NCBI GenBank assembly: GCA_000716465.1
Contig: JNWL01000002.1
Coordinates: forward strand, 1 to 64,000
From: Streptomyces bikiniensis
GTDB lineage: Bacteria; Actinomycetota; Actinomycetes; Streptomycetales; Streptomycetaceae
Length of the DNA stretch: 64,000 nt
Reading direction: 5' to 3'
How positions within the stretch are numbered: the stretch's first letter is position 1; each line of letters opens with the position of its first letter. The translations under genes and the position numbers were made by a program. Positions 8,019 through 17,269 of this stretch are shown piece by piece. The notes under the pieces are model-generated. The model worked only from the letters and a program-made list of their open reading frames with translations. It was not told where the DNA came from and searched no databases.

Positions 8019-8747
8019 GTGAGCGAGAGCAGCACGGGGTCCGCGACGGCCGTCGTCGAGGACCCGGCGGACCGGCCCATGGTCCGCGTCGAGGACCTGC
8101 GCCGCTCGTACGGCACGGGCGAGGCCGCGGTCCACGCCCTGCGCGGCGTCTCCTTCGACATCCCGCGCGGCGAGCTCGTCGCCCTCAAGGGCCGCTCCGG
8201 CTCCGGCAAGACGACCCTGCTCAACCTCGTGGGCGGTCTCGACAGCGCCGACGGCGGCCGGATCGTCATCGACGGCACCGACCTCTCCACGCTCGGCGAG
8301 AGCGGACTCCTGGAGCTGCGCCGCGACCGGATCGGCTTCGTCTTCCAGTCCTTCGGCCTCCTCCCGATCCTCTCCGCCGCGGAGAACGTGGGCGTCCCCC
8401 TGCGGCTGCGCAGGGCGGACCCGAAGGAGCGCGAGGAGCGGGTGGCCCTGCTGCTCGGCCTGGTGGGCCTCGCCGACCACGCGGCCCAGCGGCCCGGCGA
8501 GCTCTCCGGCGGCCAGCAGCAGCGCGTCGCCATCGCCCGCGCCCTCGCCAACAGGCCGGCCCTGCTCATAGCCGACGAGCCGACCGGCCAGCTCGACGCC
8601 GAGACCGGCCTCGCCGTCATGCAGCTGCTGCGCGCCGTGGTCCGCAGCGAGGGCTGCACGGCCCTGGTCGCCACCCACGACCCCCAGCTCCTGGGTCTGG
8701 CGGACCGGGTCCTGGAGCTGCGCGACGGCGAGATCCTGGAGGCCTGA
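8019..8747 (+). CDS. ABC transporter ATP-binding protein (LolD/MacB type)
   Basis: 242 aa, GTG start with GGGGGAG about seven bases upstream. Motifs in order are Walker A GRSGSGKTTL, Q loop FVFQSFGLLP, signature LSGGQQQRVAIARAL, Walker B LLIADEPTGQLD and H-loop ATHDPQ. The short ALRGVSFDIPRGE start and the lone ATPase are typical of the LolD/MacB/FtsE group that works with FtsX-like permeases. No permease is adjacent, so the partner is elsewhere or absent. It is followed by kdpD on the same strand after 152 bases. Confidence 0.88.
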   Translation: MSESSTGSATAVVEDPADRPMVRVEDLRRSYGTGEAAVHALRGVSFDIPRGELVALKGRSGSGKTTLLNLVGGLDSADGGRIVIDGTDLSTLGESGLLELRRDRIGFVFQSFGLLPILSAAENVGVPLRLRRADPKEREERVALLLGLVGLADHAAQRPGELSGGQQQRVAIARALANRPALLIADEPTGQLDAETGLAVMQLLRAVVRSEGCTALVATHDPQLLGLADRVLELRDGEILEA

Positions 8748-8899
8748 GGACACCCGGGACCCGTCTTCCGGATCCTTCCGGATCGTGCCGGATCGGGGAG
8801 ACGGCCCCGGACGCGGGCGGGCATCAGGATCACGTCAATACCGCCCGCGACCGTTCTCCGCGTGCGGGACGGCCGGTCGGCTGGACGTATGGTCGAGCC

Positions 8900-11446
8900 A
8901 TGGGACGCGGCAAGCTACGCATCTACCTCGGCGCTGCGCCGGGCGTCGGCAAGACCTACGCGATGCTCTCCGAGGGCCACCGCCGGGTGGAGCGCGGCAC
9001 GGACTGCGTGGTCGCGTTCGTGGAGCACCACGGACGCCCGCGCACGGAGACCGTGCTGCGCGGCCTGGAGCAGGTGCCGCGCCGCACCCTGGAACACCGG
9101 GGCGCCACCCTCACCGAGATGGACGTCGACGCGGTCCTGGCCCGCCGCCCCGCGGTCGCCCTCGTGGACGAGCTCGCCCACACGAACGCGCCCGGCTCCC
9201 GCAACCCCAAGCGCTGGCAGGACGTCGCCGAACTGCTCGCGGCCGGCGTCGACGTCGTCTCCACCGTCAACATCCAGCACCTGGAGTCGCTCGGCGACGT
9301 GGTCGAGGCGATCACGGGCGTGCGCCAGCGGGAGACCGTCCCCGACGAGGTCGTGCGCCGGGCGGACCAGATCGAACTGGTCGACATGAGCCCGGAGGCG
9401 CTGCGGCGCCGGATGGCCCACGGCAACGTCTACACCTCCGACAAGGTCGACGCGGCCCTCTCCAACTACTTCCGCCCCGGCAACCTCACCGCCCTGCGCG
9501 AACTGGCGCTGCTCTGGACCGCCGACCGGGTCGACGAGTACCTCCGCAAGTACCGGGGCGAGCACAACATCCGCTCCACCTGGCAGGCCCGGGAGCGCAT
9601 CGTCGTCGGCCTGACCGGCGGCCCCGAGGGCCGCACCCTCATACGCCGGGCCACCCGCCTCGCCGAGAAGGGCGCCGGGGGAGAGGTCCTCGCCGTCTAC
9701 ATCGCCCGCAGCGACGGACTCACCGCGGCCTCCCCGAAGGAGCTGGCCGTCCAGCGCACCCTGGTCGAGGACCTCGGCGGCACGTTCCACCACGTCATCG
9801 GCGACGACGTCCCCACCGCGCTCCTGGAGTTCGCCCGCGGGGTCAACGCCACCCAGATCGTCCTCGGCTCCAGCCGCCGCCGGTCCTGGCAGTACGTCCT
9901 CGGCCCCGGCGTCGGCCAGACCGTCGCCCGCGACTCCGGACCCGACCTCGACGTCCACATCGTCACCCACGGCGAGGTCGCCAAGGGCCGCGGCCTGCCG
10001 GTCGCGCGCGGCGCCCGCCTCGGCCGCTCCCGCATCCTCGCCGCCTGGACGGTCGGCGTCGCGGGCCCCGCCTGCCTCGCCCTGCTCCTCACCCATGTCG
10101 ACGCCGACCTCGGGCTCGCCAACGACATGCTGCTCTTCCTCGCCCTGACGGTGGCCTCCGCGCTGCTCGGCGGGTTCCTGCCGGCGCTCGCCTCGGCCGC
10201 CGCCGGCTCGCTCCTCCTCAACTGGTTCTTCACCCCGCCCGTCCACCGCCTCACCATCGCCGACCCCAAGAACATCGTCGCCCTCGCCGTCTTCCTCGGC
10301 GTCGCGATGTCGGTCGCCTCGGTGGTCGACCTGGCCGCCCGCCGCACCCACCAGGCCGCCCGGCTGCGCGCCGAGTCCGAGGTGCTCTCGTACCTCGCGG
10401 GCAGCGTGCTGCGCGGCGAGACCAGCCTCGACGCCCTCCTCGAACGGGTCCGCGAGACCTTCTCCATGGAGTCGGTCGCTCTCCTGGAGCGCGAGGACGA
10501 CGTCGAACCGTGGACGCCCGTCGCGAGCGTCGGCCCCCACCCGGCGGTCCGGCCGGAGGACGCGGACGTCGACATGCCGGTCGGGGACCGCCTGGCGCTC
10601 GCCCTCTCCGGCCGGGTGCTGCCCGCGGAGGACCGGCGGGTCCTCGGCGCCTTCGCCGCCCAGGCCGCCGTCGTCCTCGACCGGCAGCGGCTCGTCGGCG
10701 AGGCGGAGGAGGCCCGGAAGCTGGCCGAGGGCAACAAGATCCGCACCTCCCTGCTCGCCGCCGTCAGCCACGACCTGCGGACCCCGCTCGCGAGCATCAA
10801 GGCCTCCGTCTCCTCCCTCCGCTCCGACGACGTCGAGTGGTCCGAGGAGGACCGGGCCGAGCTCCTGGAGGGCATCGAGGCCGGGGCCGACCGCCTCGAC
10901 CACCTCGTCGGCAACCTCCTCGACATGTCCCGGCTCCGGACCGGCACCGTCGCCCCCCTCATGCGGGTCGTCGACCTCGACGAGGTCGTCCCCATGGCCC
11001 TCGGGGGAGTGCCGGACGGCAGCGCCGAGCTCGACATCCCCGAGACGCTGCCCATGGTCGAGGTCGACAAGGGCCTCCTGGAGCGGGCCGTCGCCAACAT
11101 CGTGGAGAACGCCGTGAAGTACAGCCCCGGGGGCGTGCCCGTCACCGTCGCCGCCAGCGCCCTGGGCGACCGGGTCGAACTGCGGGTCGTGGACCGCGGC
11201 CCCGGCGTCCCCGACGAGGCCAAGGACGGCATCTTCGAACCCTTCCAGCGCTTCGGCGACGCCCCGCGCGGCTCCGGCGTCGGCCTCGGCCTGGCGGTGG
11301 CCCGCGGCTTCGCCGAGGCCATGGGCGGGACCCTCGGCGCCGAGGACACCCCGGGCGGCGGCCTCACCATGGTGCTCACCCTGCGGGCCGCGCGGGGCGG
11401 GCCCCCGGCCCCGGCCGCCGACCTGCCGGCCCACGCGGTGACCTGA
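8900..11446 (+). CDS. kdpD: Osmosensitive K+ channel sensor kinase KdpD
   Basis: 848 aa. The N-terminal KdpD domain starts LRIYLGAAPGVGKTYAML, with Walker A at about 10-18 and DELAHTNAPG near 90. A universal-stress-like domain follows (IVVGLTGGPEGRTLIRRATRLA). Four closely packed membrane helices lie around 375-470, then a GAF-like region, HisKA VSHDLRTPLASIK near 620, N box NIVENAVKYS and G box GSGVGLGLAVARG. It senses potassium limitation and phosphorylates KdpE. The kdpABC pump genes are not in this window. Confidence 0.94.
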   Translation: MGRGKLRIYLGAAPGVGKTYAMLSEGHRRVERGTDCVVAFVEHHGRPRTETVLRGLEQVPRRTLEHRGATLTEMDVDAVLARRPAVALVDELAHTNAPGSRNPKRWQDVAELLAAGVDVVSTVNIQHLESLGDVVEAITGVRQRETVPDEVVRRADQIELVDMSPEALRRRMAHGNVYTSDKVDAALSNYFRPGNLTALRELALLWTADRVDEYLRKYRGEHNIRSTWQARERIVVGLTGGPEGRTLIRRATRLAEKGAGGEVLAVYIARSDGLTAASPKELAVQRTLVEDLGGTFHHVIGDDVPTALLEFARGVNATQIVLGSSRRRSWQYVLGPGVGQTVARDSGPDLDVHIVTHGEVAKGRGLPVARGARLGRSRILAAWTVGVAGPACLALLLTHVDADLGLANDMLLFLALTVASALLGGFLPALASAAAGSLLLNWFFTPPVHRLTIADPKNIVALAVFLGVAMSVASVVDLAARRTHQAARLRAESEVLSYLAGSVLRGETSLDALLERVRETFSMESVALLEREDDVEPWTPVASVGPHPAVRPEDADVDMPVGDRLALALSGRVLPAEDRRVLGAFAAQAAVVLDRQRLVGEAEEARKLAEGNKIRTSLLAAVSHDLRTPLASIKASVSSLRSDDVEWSEEDRAELLEGIEAGADRLDHLVGNLLDMSRLRTGTVAPLMRVVDLDEVVPMALGGVPDGSAELDIPETLPMVEVDKGLLERAVANIVENAVKYSPGGVPVTVAASALGDRVELRVVDRGPGVPDEAKDGIFEPFQRFGDAPRGSGVGLGLAVARGFAEAMGGTLGAEDTPGGGLTMVLTLRAARGGPPAPAADLPAHAVT

Positions 11447-11526
11447 ACCGCGCCCCCGCCCCGTACCCGTACCCGTACCACCGTCCCGTCCGCCCGCACG
11501 GCGGCCGAAAAGGAAGGCATCACCCC

Positions 11527-12213
11527 ATGACCCGGGTCCTCGTGGTCGACGACGAGCCGCAGATCGTCCGCGCCCTGGTGATCAACCTCAAGGCGCGCAA
11601 GTACGAGGTCGACTCCGCCCCCGACGGCGCCACCGCCCTCCGCCTCGCCGCCGACCGGCACCCCGACGTCGTCGTCCTCGACCTCGGCCTGCCCGACATG
11701 GACGGCGTCGAGGTCATCAAGGGCCTGCGCGGCTGGACGCGGGTGCCGATCCTGGTCCTCTCCGCCCGGCAGACCTCCGACGAGAAGGTCGAGGCCCTCG
11801 ACGCGGGCGCCGACGACTACGTCACCAAGCCCTTCGGCATGGACGAACTGCTCGCCCGGCTGCGCGCCGCCGTGCGCCGGAACGAGCCCGTCGGCGTCCC
11901 CGAGGGCGGGATCGCGGTCGTCGAGACCGAGGACTTCACCGTCGACCTGGCGGCGAAGAAGGTCCACCGCGACGGCCGGGACGTCCGGCTCACCCCCACC
12001 GAATGGCACCTCCTCGAAGTCCTCGTCCGCAACAGCGGCCGCCTGGTCGGCCAGAAGCAGCTCCTCCAGGAGGTCTGGGGACCGTCGTACGGCACGGAGA
12101 CCAACTACCTCCGGGTGTACATGGCGCAGCTCCGCCGCAAGCTGGAGCGCGACCCCTCCCACCCGCGCCACTTCGTCACCGAACCGGGCATGGGGTACCG
12201 CTTCGAACGCTGA
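11527..12213 (+). CDS. kdpE: KdpE response regulator
   Basis: 228 aa, OmpR family. Receiver domain VLVVDDEPQIVRALVINLKA with phospho-acceptor Asp52 in VVVLDLGLPDMDG and Lys in DDYVTKPFGMDELLARLRAA. The winged helix ends AQLRRKLERDPSHPRHFVTEPGMGYRFER. AAGGAAGG lies about ten bases before the ATG. The 80-base gap after kdpD carries a short GTACCC repeat and no promoter that I can identify, so kdpDE is probably one transcript. Confidence 0.94.
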   Translation: MTRVLVVDDEPQIVRALVINLKARKYEVDSAPDGATALRLAADRHPDVVVLDLGLPDMDGVEVIKGLRGWTRVPILVLSARQTSDEKVEALDAGADDYVTKPFGMDELLARLRAAVRRNEPVGVPEGGIAVVETEDFTVDLAAKKVHRDGRDVRLTPTEWHLLEVLVRNSGRLVGQKQLLQEVWGPSYGTETNYLRVYMAQLRRKLERDPSHPRHFVTEPGMGYRFER

Positions 12214-12282
12214 ACCGGACGCCGTACGGAGGGGCGCCCCGGGCCCGGTCCCCGTGACGGCGGCGGCCGGTACGCTTTCTGT

Positions 12283-12681
12283 ATGAGTGCTGCACCGCGT
12301 ACAGAGAAGCCGGCCGGGAGGTTCCGCCGGATGCTCGACCGGCTCTCCTCCTCGTCCGAGGACCTGGAGTCCGAGGAGCTCCAGGAGGACGCCGAGGCGT
12401 CGGGGTGCACACGTATCTCCGACTGCTCCGACCGCCAGATAGTCAAGGTGACTGGTACCTTGCGCACGGTCACGCTGCGCCCCCGGGCCGGTGTGCCCGC
12501 CCTTGAGGCCGAGCTCTTCGACGGCACGGCGCCGCTCGACGTCGTCTGGCTCGGCCGCCGCTCCATCGTGGGCATCGAGCCCGGCCGCAAGCTGATCGCC
12601 TCCGGCCGGATCTCCCTGAGCCACGGCAGGCGGGTCCTCTTCAACCCCAAATACGAGCTCCGACCGCTCGGACAGGAGTAG
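12283..12681 (+). CDS. OB-fold nucleic-acid-binding domain protein
   Basis: 132 aa. A charged N-terminal helix region precedes a single OB-fold: VKVTGTLRTVTLRPRAGVPALEAELFDGTAPLDVVWLGRRSIVGIEPGRKLIASGRIS. The pattern resembles the tRNA-anticodon-type OB domain found in RecG-like and small standalone proteins. This small gene commonly accompanies kdpDE and DUF3159 in streptomycetes. A nucleic-acid role is inferred from the fold only. The downstream DUF3159 gene begins three bases after the stop, suggesting one operon. Confidence 0.8.
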   Translation: MSAAPRTEKPAGRFRRMLDRLSSSSEDLESEELQEDAEASGCTRISDCSDRQIVKVTGTLRTVTLRPRAGVPALEAELFDGTAPLDVVWLGRRSIVGIEPGRKLIASGRISLSHGRRVLFNPKYELRPLGQE

Positions 12682-12684
12682 CCG

Positions 12685-13431
12685 GTGACGTCCCTCGACA
12701 AGCCGACCAGCACGGACCAGGGCGCCCAGGACGCACGCGCCTCGAAGGAGGCCACCGAGGCCGCGCTGTTCGAGGCCTTCGGCGGTCTGCGGGGCATGGT
12801 CGAGACGGTCGTGCCGGGCCTGCTGTTCGTCACGATCTTCACGGTCAACAAGAACCTGTACGCCTCGGCGATCGCCGCGCTCGCGGTCTCCCTCGTCCTC
12901 GTCGCCGTCCGGCTGATCCGCCGCGACACCGTCAAGCACGCCTTCAGCGGCGTCTTCGGCGTCGCCTTCGGCGTGGTCTTCGCGATGATGACGGGCAACG
13001 CCAAGGACTTCTACCTGCCGGGCATGCTGTACACGCTGGGCCTCGCCCTCGCGTACATCGTCACCGCCATGGCCGGAGTGCCCCTGATCGGCCTGATCCT
13101 CGGCCCGGTCTTCAAGGAGAACCTCTCCTGGCGCACCCGCAACCCGGGCCGCAAGAAGGCGTACACCAAGGCGAGCTGGGCCTGGGGCCTGATCCTGCTC
13201 GGCAAGTGCGCCATCCTCTTCCCGCTGTACTTCTGGGCCGACCCGACCCGGTTCGGCTGGGTCTCCGTCGCCCTGAAGATCCCGCCGTTCCTGCTCGCGG
13301 TCTACCTCACCTGGGTGTTCCTCGCGAAGGCCCCGCCGCCGATCGACGTCTTCGCCGAGATGGAGGCGGAGGAGCGCGCGGAGAAGGCGCGCGAGGAGGC
13401 GGCCGCGGCCGAGGGCCGGCCGGAGGCCTGA
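12685..13431 (+). CDS. DUF3159 integral membrane protein
   Basis: 248 aa, GTG start. After an acidic start there are about six membrane segments: around 40-80 (two), 88-115, 120-145, 165-190 and 195-215. The C-terminus is charged and helical (EMEAEERAEKAREEAAAAEG). FGGLRGMVETVVPGLLFV at the start of the membrane region is characteristic of DUF3159. The function is not known. Its position beside TrkA and Kdp genes hints at a cation link, but nothing in the sequence shows one. Confidence 0.85.
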   Translation: MTSLDKPTSTDQGAQDARASKEATEAALFEAFGGLRGMVETVVPGLLFVTIFTVNKNLYASAIAALAVSLVLVAVRLIRRDTVKHAFSGVFGVAFGVVFAMMTGNAKDFYLPGMLYTLGLALAYIVTAMAGVPLIGLILGPVFKENLSWRTRNPGRKKAYTKASWAWGLILLGKCAILFPLYFWADPTRFGWVSVALKIPPFLLAVYLTWVFLAKAPPPIDVFAEMEAEERAEKAREEAAAAEGRPEA

Positions 13432-13518
13432 GCCCCGGAGCCGGGGCTGCCCGCCCCCGGCACGTCCACCGTATGCACGGAGAAGGGCCCGGACCTGGTG
13501 GACAGGTCCGGGCCCTTC
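13431..13518. terminator. Convergent terminator hairpins between DUF3159 and trkA
   Basis: Two hairpins: a short one with 8-bp arms (13431-13438/13441-13448), and a perfect 16-bp inverted repeat (13482-13497/13503-13518) with a 5-base loop. The latter lies 18 bases before the trkA stop and can serve both strands. Confidence 0.8.
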
Positions 13519-13535
13519 CGTACGGCAGTCTGCCG

Positions 13536-14207
13536 TCAGGGCGTCTCGCGACGCACCTGCAGCAGGTCCTCCAACTGCTCCTCGCGGGCCTGCGCGGCCA
13601 CGAACAGCAGCTCGTCACCGGCCTCCAGGGTCTCCTCGGGGCTCGGCGTGAGCACCCGCGAACCGCGGATGATCGTCACCAGCGAGGTGTCCTGCGGCCA
13701 GTCCACGTCCCCGACCGAGGTGCCGGCGACGGCCGACTCCGGCGGAAGCGTCAGCTCGACCAGGTTCGCGTCGCCGTGGCTGAAGCGCAGCAGCCGGACC
13801 AGGTCGCCGACGCTCACCGCCTCCTCCACCAGGGCCGACATCAGACGCGGCGTCGAGACGGCCACGTCCACGCCCCACGCCTCGTTGAACAGCCACTCGT
13901 TCTTCGGGTTGTTCACCCGGGCGACCACCCGCGGCACGCCGTACTCGGTCTTGGCGAGCAGCGAGACGACCAGGTTCACCTTGTCGTCGCCGGTCGCCGC
14001 GATCACCACGTTGCAGCGCTGGAGCGCCGCCTCGTCCAGGGAGGTGATCTCGCAGGCGTCGGCGAGCAGCCACTCCGCCTGCGGCACCCGCTCGACCGAG
14101 ATGGCGGTCGGCGCCTTGTCGACGAGCAGCACCTCGTGCCCGTTCTCCAGGAGCTCGCCCGCGATGGAACGGCCCACCGCACCCGCGCCCGCAATGGCGA
14201 CACGCAT
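13536..14207 (-). CDS. trkA: TrkA-family potassium uptake protein (RCK), second of pair
   Basis: 223 aa. The N-terminal NAD-binding RCK domain begins VAIAGAGAVGRSIAGELLENGHEVLLVDK, with the Gly-rich loop at about 7-12 and the acidic Asp at the end of strand 2. The C-terminal RCK_C domain ends GDELLFVAAQAREEQLEDLL. RCK proteins gate Trk/Ktr channels in response to NADH, ATP or c-di-AMP. Its start overlaps the upstream trkA stop by one base (TGATG), so the two subunits are probably made together and may hetero-oligomerise. The permease gene is not adjacent unless the divergent KimA gene serves that role. Confidence 0.9.
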   Translation of the reverse strand: MRVAIAGAGAVGRSIAGELLENGHEVLLVDKAPTAISVERVPQAEWLLADACEITSLDEAALQRCNVVIAATGDDKVNLVVSLLAKTEYGVPRVVARVNNPKNEWLFNEAWGVDVAVSTPRLMSALVEEAVSVGDLVRLLRFSHGDANLVELTLPPESAVAGTSVGDVDWPQDTSLVTIIRGSRVLTPSPEETLEAGDELLFVAAQAREEQLEDLLQVRRETP

Positions 14208-14875
14208 CAGTGACCACCCTCCTCGGGACCCTCCGCGAAGGCCTCCTCGACCTTCGCGATCTCGTCCGTACGCATCATCACGTGCACCAGGTCGCCCTCC
14301 TGGAGCACCGTCTGCGACGAGGGGATGACGGCCTCGCCGAGCCGGGTCAGGAACGCCACGCGCACCCCCGTCTCGTCCTGGAGCCGGCTGATCTTGTGGC
14401 CGATCCAGGCCGGCGAGGTGTGCACCTCGGCGAGCTGCACGCCGCCGCTCGGGTCCGTCCACAGCGGCTCCGCGCCCGAGGGCAGCAGCCGCCGCAGCAT
14501 CTGGTCGGCGGTCCAGCGGACCGTCGCGACCGTCGGGATGCCCAGGCGCTGGTAGACCTCGGCGCGGCGCGGGTCGTAGATCCGCGCCGCCACGTTCTCG
14601 ATGCCGAACATCTCGCGCGCGACCCGCGCCGCGATGATGTTCGAGTTGTCGCCGCTGCTCACCGCGGCGAAGGCCCCGGCGTCCTCGATCCCGGCCTCGC
14701 GCAGCGTGTCCTGGTCGAACCCCACGCCCGTGACGCGCCGACCGCCGAAACCCGACCCCAGGCGCCGGAAGGCCGTCGGGTCCTGGTCCACGACCGCGAC
14801 CGTGTGCCCCTGCTGTTCGAGGGTCTGCGCGAGAGCGGCTCCCACTCGCCCGCAGCCCATGATGACGATGTGCAC
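14207..14875 (-). CDS. trkA: TrkA-family potassium uptake protein (RCK), first of pair
   Basis: 222 aa. Starts HIVIMGCGRVGAALAQTLEQQGHTVAVVDQ, an intact nucleotide-binding loop with the acidic residue after strand 2. The C-terminal RCK_C domain includes VLQEGDLVHVMMRTDEIAKVEE. It is divergent from the KimA-like transporter across 245 bases that must hold both promoters, and forms an overlapping pair with the downstream trkA. The sequence supports a cytoplasmic regulatory subunit of K+ transport; which membrane subunit it serves is inference. Confidence 0.9.
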   Translation of the reverse strand: MHIVIMGCGRVGAALAQTLEQQGHTVAVVDQDPTAFRRLGSGFGGRRVTGVGFDQDTLREAGIEDAGAFAAVSSGDNSNIIAARVAREMFGIENVAARIYDPRRAEVYQRLGIPTVATVRWTADQMLRRLLPSGAEPLWTDPSGGVQLAEVHTSPAWIGHKISRLQDETGVRVAFLTRLGEAVIPSSQTVLQEGDLVHVMMRTDEIAKVEEAFAEGPEEGGH

Positions 14876-15120
14876 GTCCCCTTACCCCGCACTCCTGATC
14901 GCCTTGCTGACCTGCGAAAACAACCTGCTCACAACTTTCCTCGCCCGAACCGCCCGGGCCGCGGCGGGCGACGCCCTGCCGGGTCGCCCGCTCCGAGCTT
15001 AAGCGGCAACGCCTACGGGGGCCGCATCCGAGGTGGTCCGCGGAAAGATTCCGTATGGATCCGTGAGGACAAGGGGGTCGCGGTGAACTTGACGCTTTTC
15101 GAACGCTTACGATCCTCTCC

Positions 15121-17175
15121 GTGTCCAAACTGACCGACGTGCCCAAACGGATCCTGATCGGGCGGGCCCTGCGCAGCGACAAGCTCGGAGAAACGCTCCT
15201 CTCGAAGCGGATCGCCCTCCCCGTCTTCGCCTCCGACCCGCTCTCCTCGGTGGCGTACGCGCCCGGCGAGGTCCTCCTCGTCCTCTCCGTAGCAGGTCTG
15301 TCGGCCTACCACTTCAGCCCCTGGATCGCGCTCGCGGTCGTCGTCCTGATGTTCACGGTCGTCGCCTCCTACCGGCAGAACGTGCACGCCTACCCGAGCG
15401 GCGGCGGCGACTACGAGGTCGCCAACACCAACCTCGGGCCGAAGGCCGGACTCACCGTGGCGAGCGCCCTGCTCGTCGACTACGTCCTGACCGTCGCCGT
15501 CTCCATCTCCTCGGGCATCGAGAACCTCGGCTCGGCGATCCCCTTCGTCGTCGAGCACAAGGTCGCCTGCGCGGTCGCCGTCATCGTGCTGCTCACCCTG
15601 ATGAACCTGCGCGGGGTGAAGGAGTCCGGCACCCTCTTCGCCATCCCGACGTACGTCTTCGTCACCGGCGTCTTCCTGATGATCGCCTGGGGCGCCTACC
15701 GGGGCATCGTCCTCGGCGACACGATGAAGGCCCCCACCGCCGACTTCGAGATCAAACCCGAACACCAGGGACTGGCCGGATTCGCCCTCGTCTTCCTGCT
15801 GCTGCGCGCCTTCTCCTCCGGCTGCGCCGCGCTCACCGGCGTCGAGGCCATCTCCAACGGCGTCCCCGCCTTCCGCAAGCCGAAGTCGAAGAACGCCGCC
15901 ACCACGCTCGCCCTCATGGGCGGCCTGGCCGTCACCATGTTCTGCGGCATCATCTTCCTGGCCATGGCCACCGACGTCCGGATGGCGGAGAAGCCCGCCC
16001 AGGACCTGATCCTCAACGGCGTCCCGGTCGGCCCGGACTACGTCCAGGACCCGGTCATCTCGCAGGTCGCGGCCGCCGTCTTCGGCGACGGGACGTTCCT
16101 CTTCGTCGTCCTCGCCGCCGCCACCGCGCTCGTCCTCTTCCTGGCCGCGAACACCGCGTACAACGGCTTCCCGCTCCTCGGCTCGATCCTCGCCCAGGAC
16201 CGCTACCTGCCGCGCCAGCTGCACACCCGCGGCGACCGCCTCGCCTTCTCCAACGGCATCGTGCTCCTCGCCGGCGCCGCCGCCCTCCTCGTCTGGCTCT
16301 ACGGGGCCGATTCGACCCGGCTGATCCAGCTGTACATCGTCGGCGTCTTCGTCTCCTTCACCCTCAGCCAGATCGGCATGGTCCGGCACTGGAACCGGCA
16401 CCTGAAGGACGAGCAGGACCCGGCCAAGCGCCGCCACATGATCCGCTCCCGCGCGATCAACGCCTTCGGCGCCTTCTTCACCGGCCTCGTCCTGGTCGTC
16501 GTCCTCGCCACCAAGTTCACCCACGGCGCCTGGGTCGCCCTGCTCGGCATGGTCATCTTCTACGGAACGATGACCGCGATCCGCAGGCACTACGACTCGG
16601 TGGCCGCGGAGATCGCCGCCGCCGAGGAGCGGCCCGACGAGTACGTGCGCCCCTCCCGGGTCCGCTCCATCGTCCTCGTCTCCAGGCTCCACAAGCCCAC
16701 CCTCCGCGCCCTGGCCTACGCCAAGCTCATGCACGCGAACGAGCTGGAGGCGCTGACCGTCAACGTCGACCCGGCCGATACGAAGGCCCTCAAGGAGGAG
16801 TGGGAGCGGCGTGGCATCAACGTCCCGCTCAAGATCCTCGACTCGCCGTACCGCGAGGTCACCCGCCCGGTGATCGAGTACGTGAAGAGCCTGCGCCGCG
16901 AGAGCCCGCGCGACGCCGTCTCCGTCTACATCCCCGAGTACGTCGTCGGCCACTGGTACGAGCACCTGCTGCACAACCAGAGCGCCCTGCGCCTCAAGGG
17001 CCGGCTGCTCTTCACCCCGGGCGTGATGGTGACCTCGGTCCCGTACCAGCTCCGGTCCTCCGAGGCCGCGCGGAAGCGGGCCAGGAAGCGCCAGGAGTGG
17101 AACGCGCCGGGCGCGGTCCGCCGGGGCCCGGTGGAGAAGGGCCACAAGGAACCGGCCGGAAAGAACACCCCCTAG
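15121..17175 (+). CDS. KimA-type K+/H+ symporter (APC superfamily)
   Basis: 684 aa, GTG start. Often labelled amino-acid permease, but it follows B. subtilis KimA (YdaO) closely: SDPLSSVAYAPGE in helix 1 (with the Asp and Tyr of the K+ site), YPSGGGDY, SSGCAALTGVEAISNGVPAF, LAANTAYNGFP, and TKFTHGAW before the last helices. About 12 membrane helices fill residues 1-490; a soluble domain of roughly 180 residues follows (LVSRLHKPTLRALAYAKLMHANELEAL), the part that binds c-di-AMP in KimA. It is divergent from the two trkA genes, supporting a potassium role. A shorter paralogue is at 58590. Confidence 0.82.
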   Translation: MSKLTDVPKRILIGRALRSDKLGETLLSKRIALPVFASDPLSSVAYAPGEVLLVLSVAGLSAYHFSPWIALAVVVLMFTVVASYRQNVHAYPSGGGDYEVANTNLGPKAGLTVASALLVDYVLTVAVSISSGIENLGSAIPFVVEHKVACAVAVIVLLTLMNLRGVKESGTLFAIPTYVFVTGVFLMIAWGAYRGIVLGDTMKAPTADFEIKPEHQGLAGFALVFLLLRAFSSGCAALTGVEAISNGVPAFRKPKSKNAATTLALMGGLAVTMFCGIIFLAMATDVRMAEKPAQDLILNGVPVGPDYVQDPVISQVAAAVFGDGTFLFVVLAAATALVLFLAANTAYNGFPLLGSILAQDRYLPRQLHTRGDRLAFSNGIVLLAGAAALLVWLYGADSTRLIQLYIVGVFVSFTLSQIGMVRHWNRHLKDEQDPAKRRHMIRSRAINAFGAFFTGLVLVVVLATKFTHGAWVALLGMVIFYGTMTAIRRHYDSVAAEIAAAEERPDEYVRPSRVRSIVLVSRLHKPTLRALAYAKLMHANELEALTVNVDPADTKALKEEWERRGINVPLKILDSPYREVTRPVIEYVKSLRRESPRDAVSVYIPEYVVGHWYEHLLHNQSALRLKGRLLFTPGVMVTSVPYQLRSSEAARKRARKRQEWNAPGAVRRGPVEKGHKEPAGKNTP

Positions 17176-17217
17176 GCCGCCCCGGGAGAACGACGGGAAA
17201 GACCGGGCTAGACTGGT

Positions 17218-17241
17218 GGGCTGCCGTCCGAACGGCAGCCC
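17218..17241 (+). terminator. Hairpin between kimA and the trmA-like gene
   Basis: Perfect 10-bp arms (17218-17227 and 17232-17241) around a CCGA tetraloop. It may terminate kimA transcription; alternatively it lies at the 5' end of the trmA-like message, since TAGACT at 17209 resembles a -10 box. Confidence 0.6.
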
Positions 17242-17269
17242 GCACCCCTTCCCCTTGGAGCTCCCCGCC

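Noticed and set aside
14876..15120. Possible c-di-AMP (ydaO) riboswitch upstream of the kimA-like gene
   Set aside because: Expected because KimA genes in Firmicutes carry one, but I could not find the conserved core in these 245 bases.
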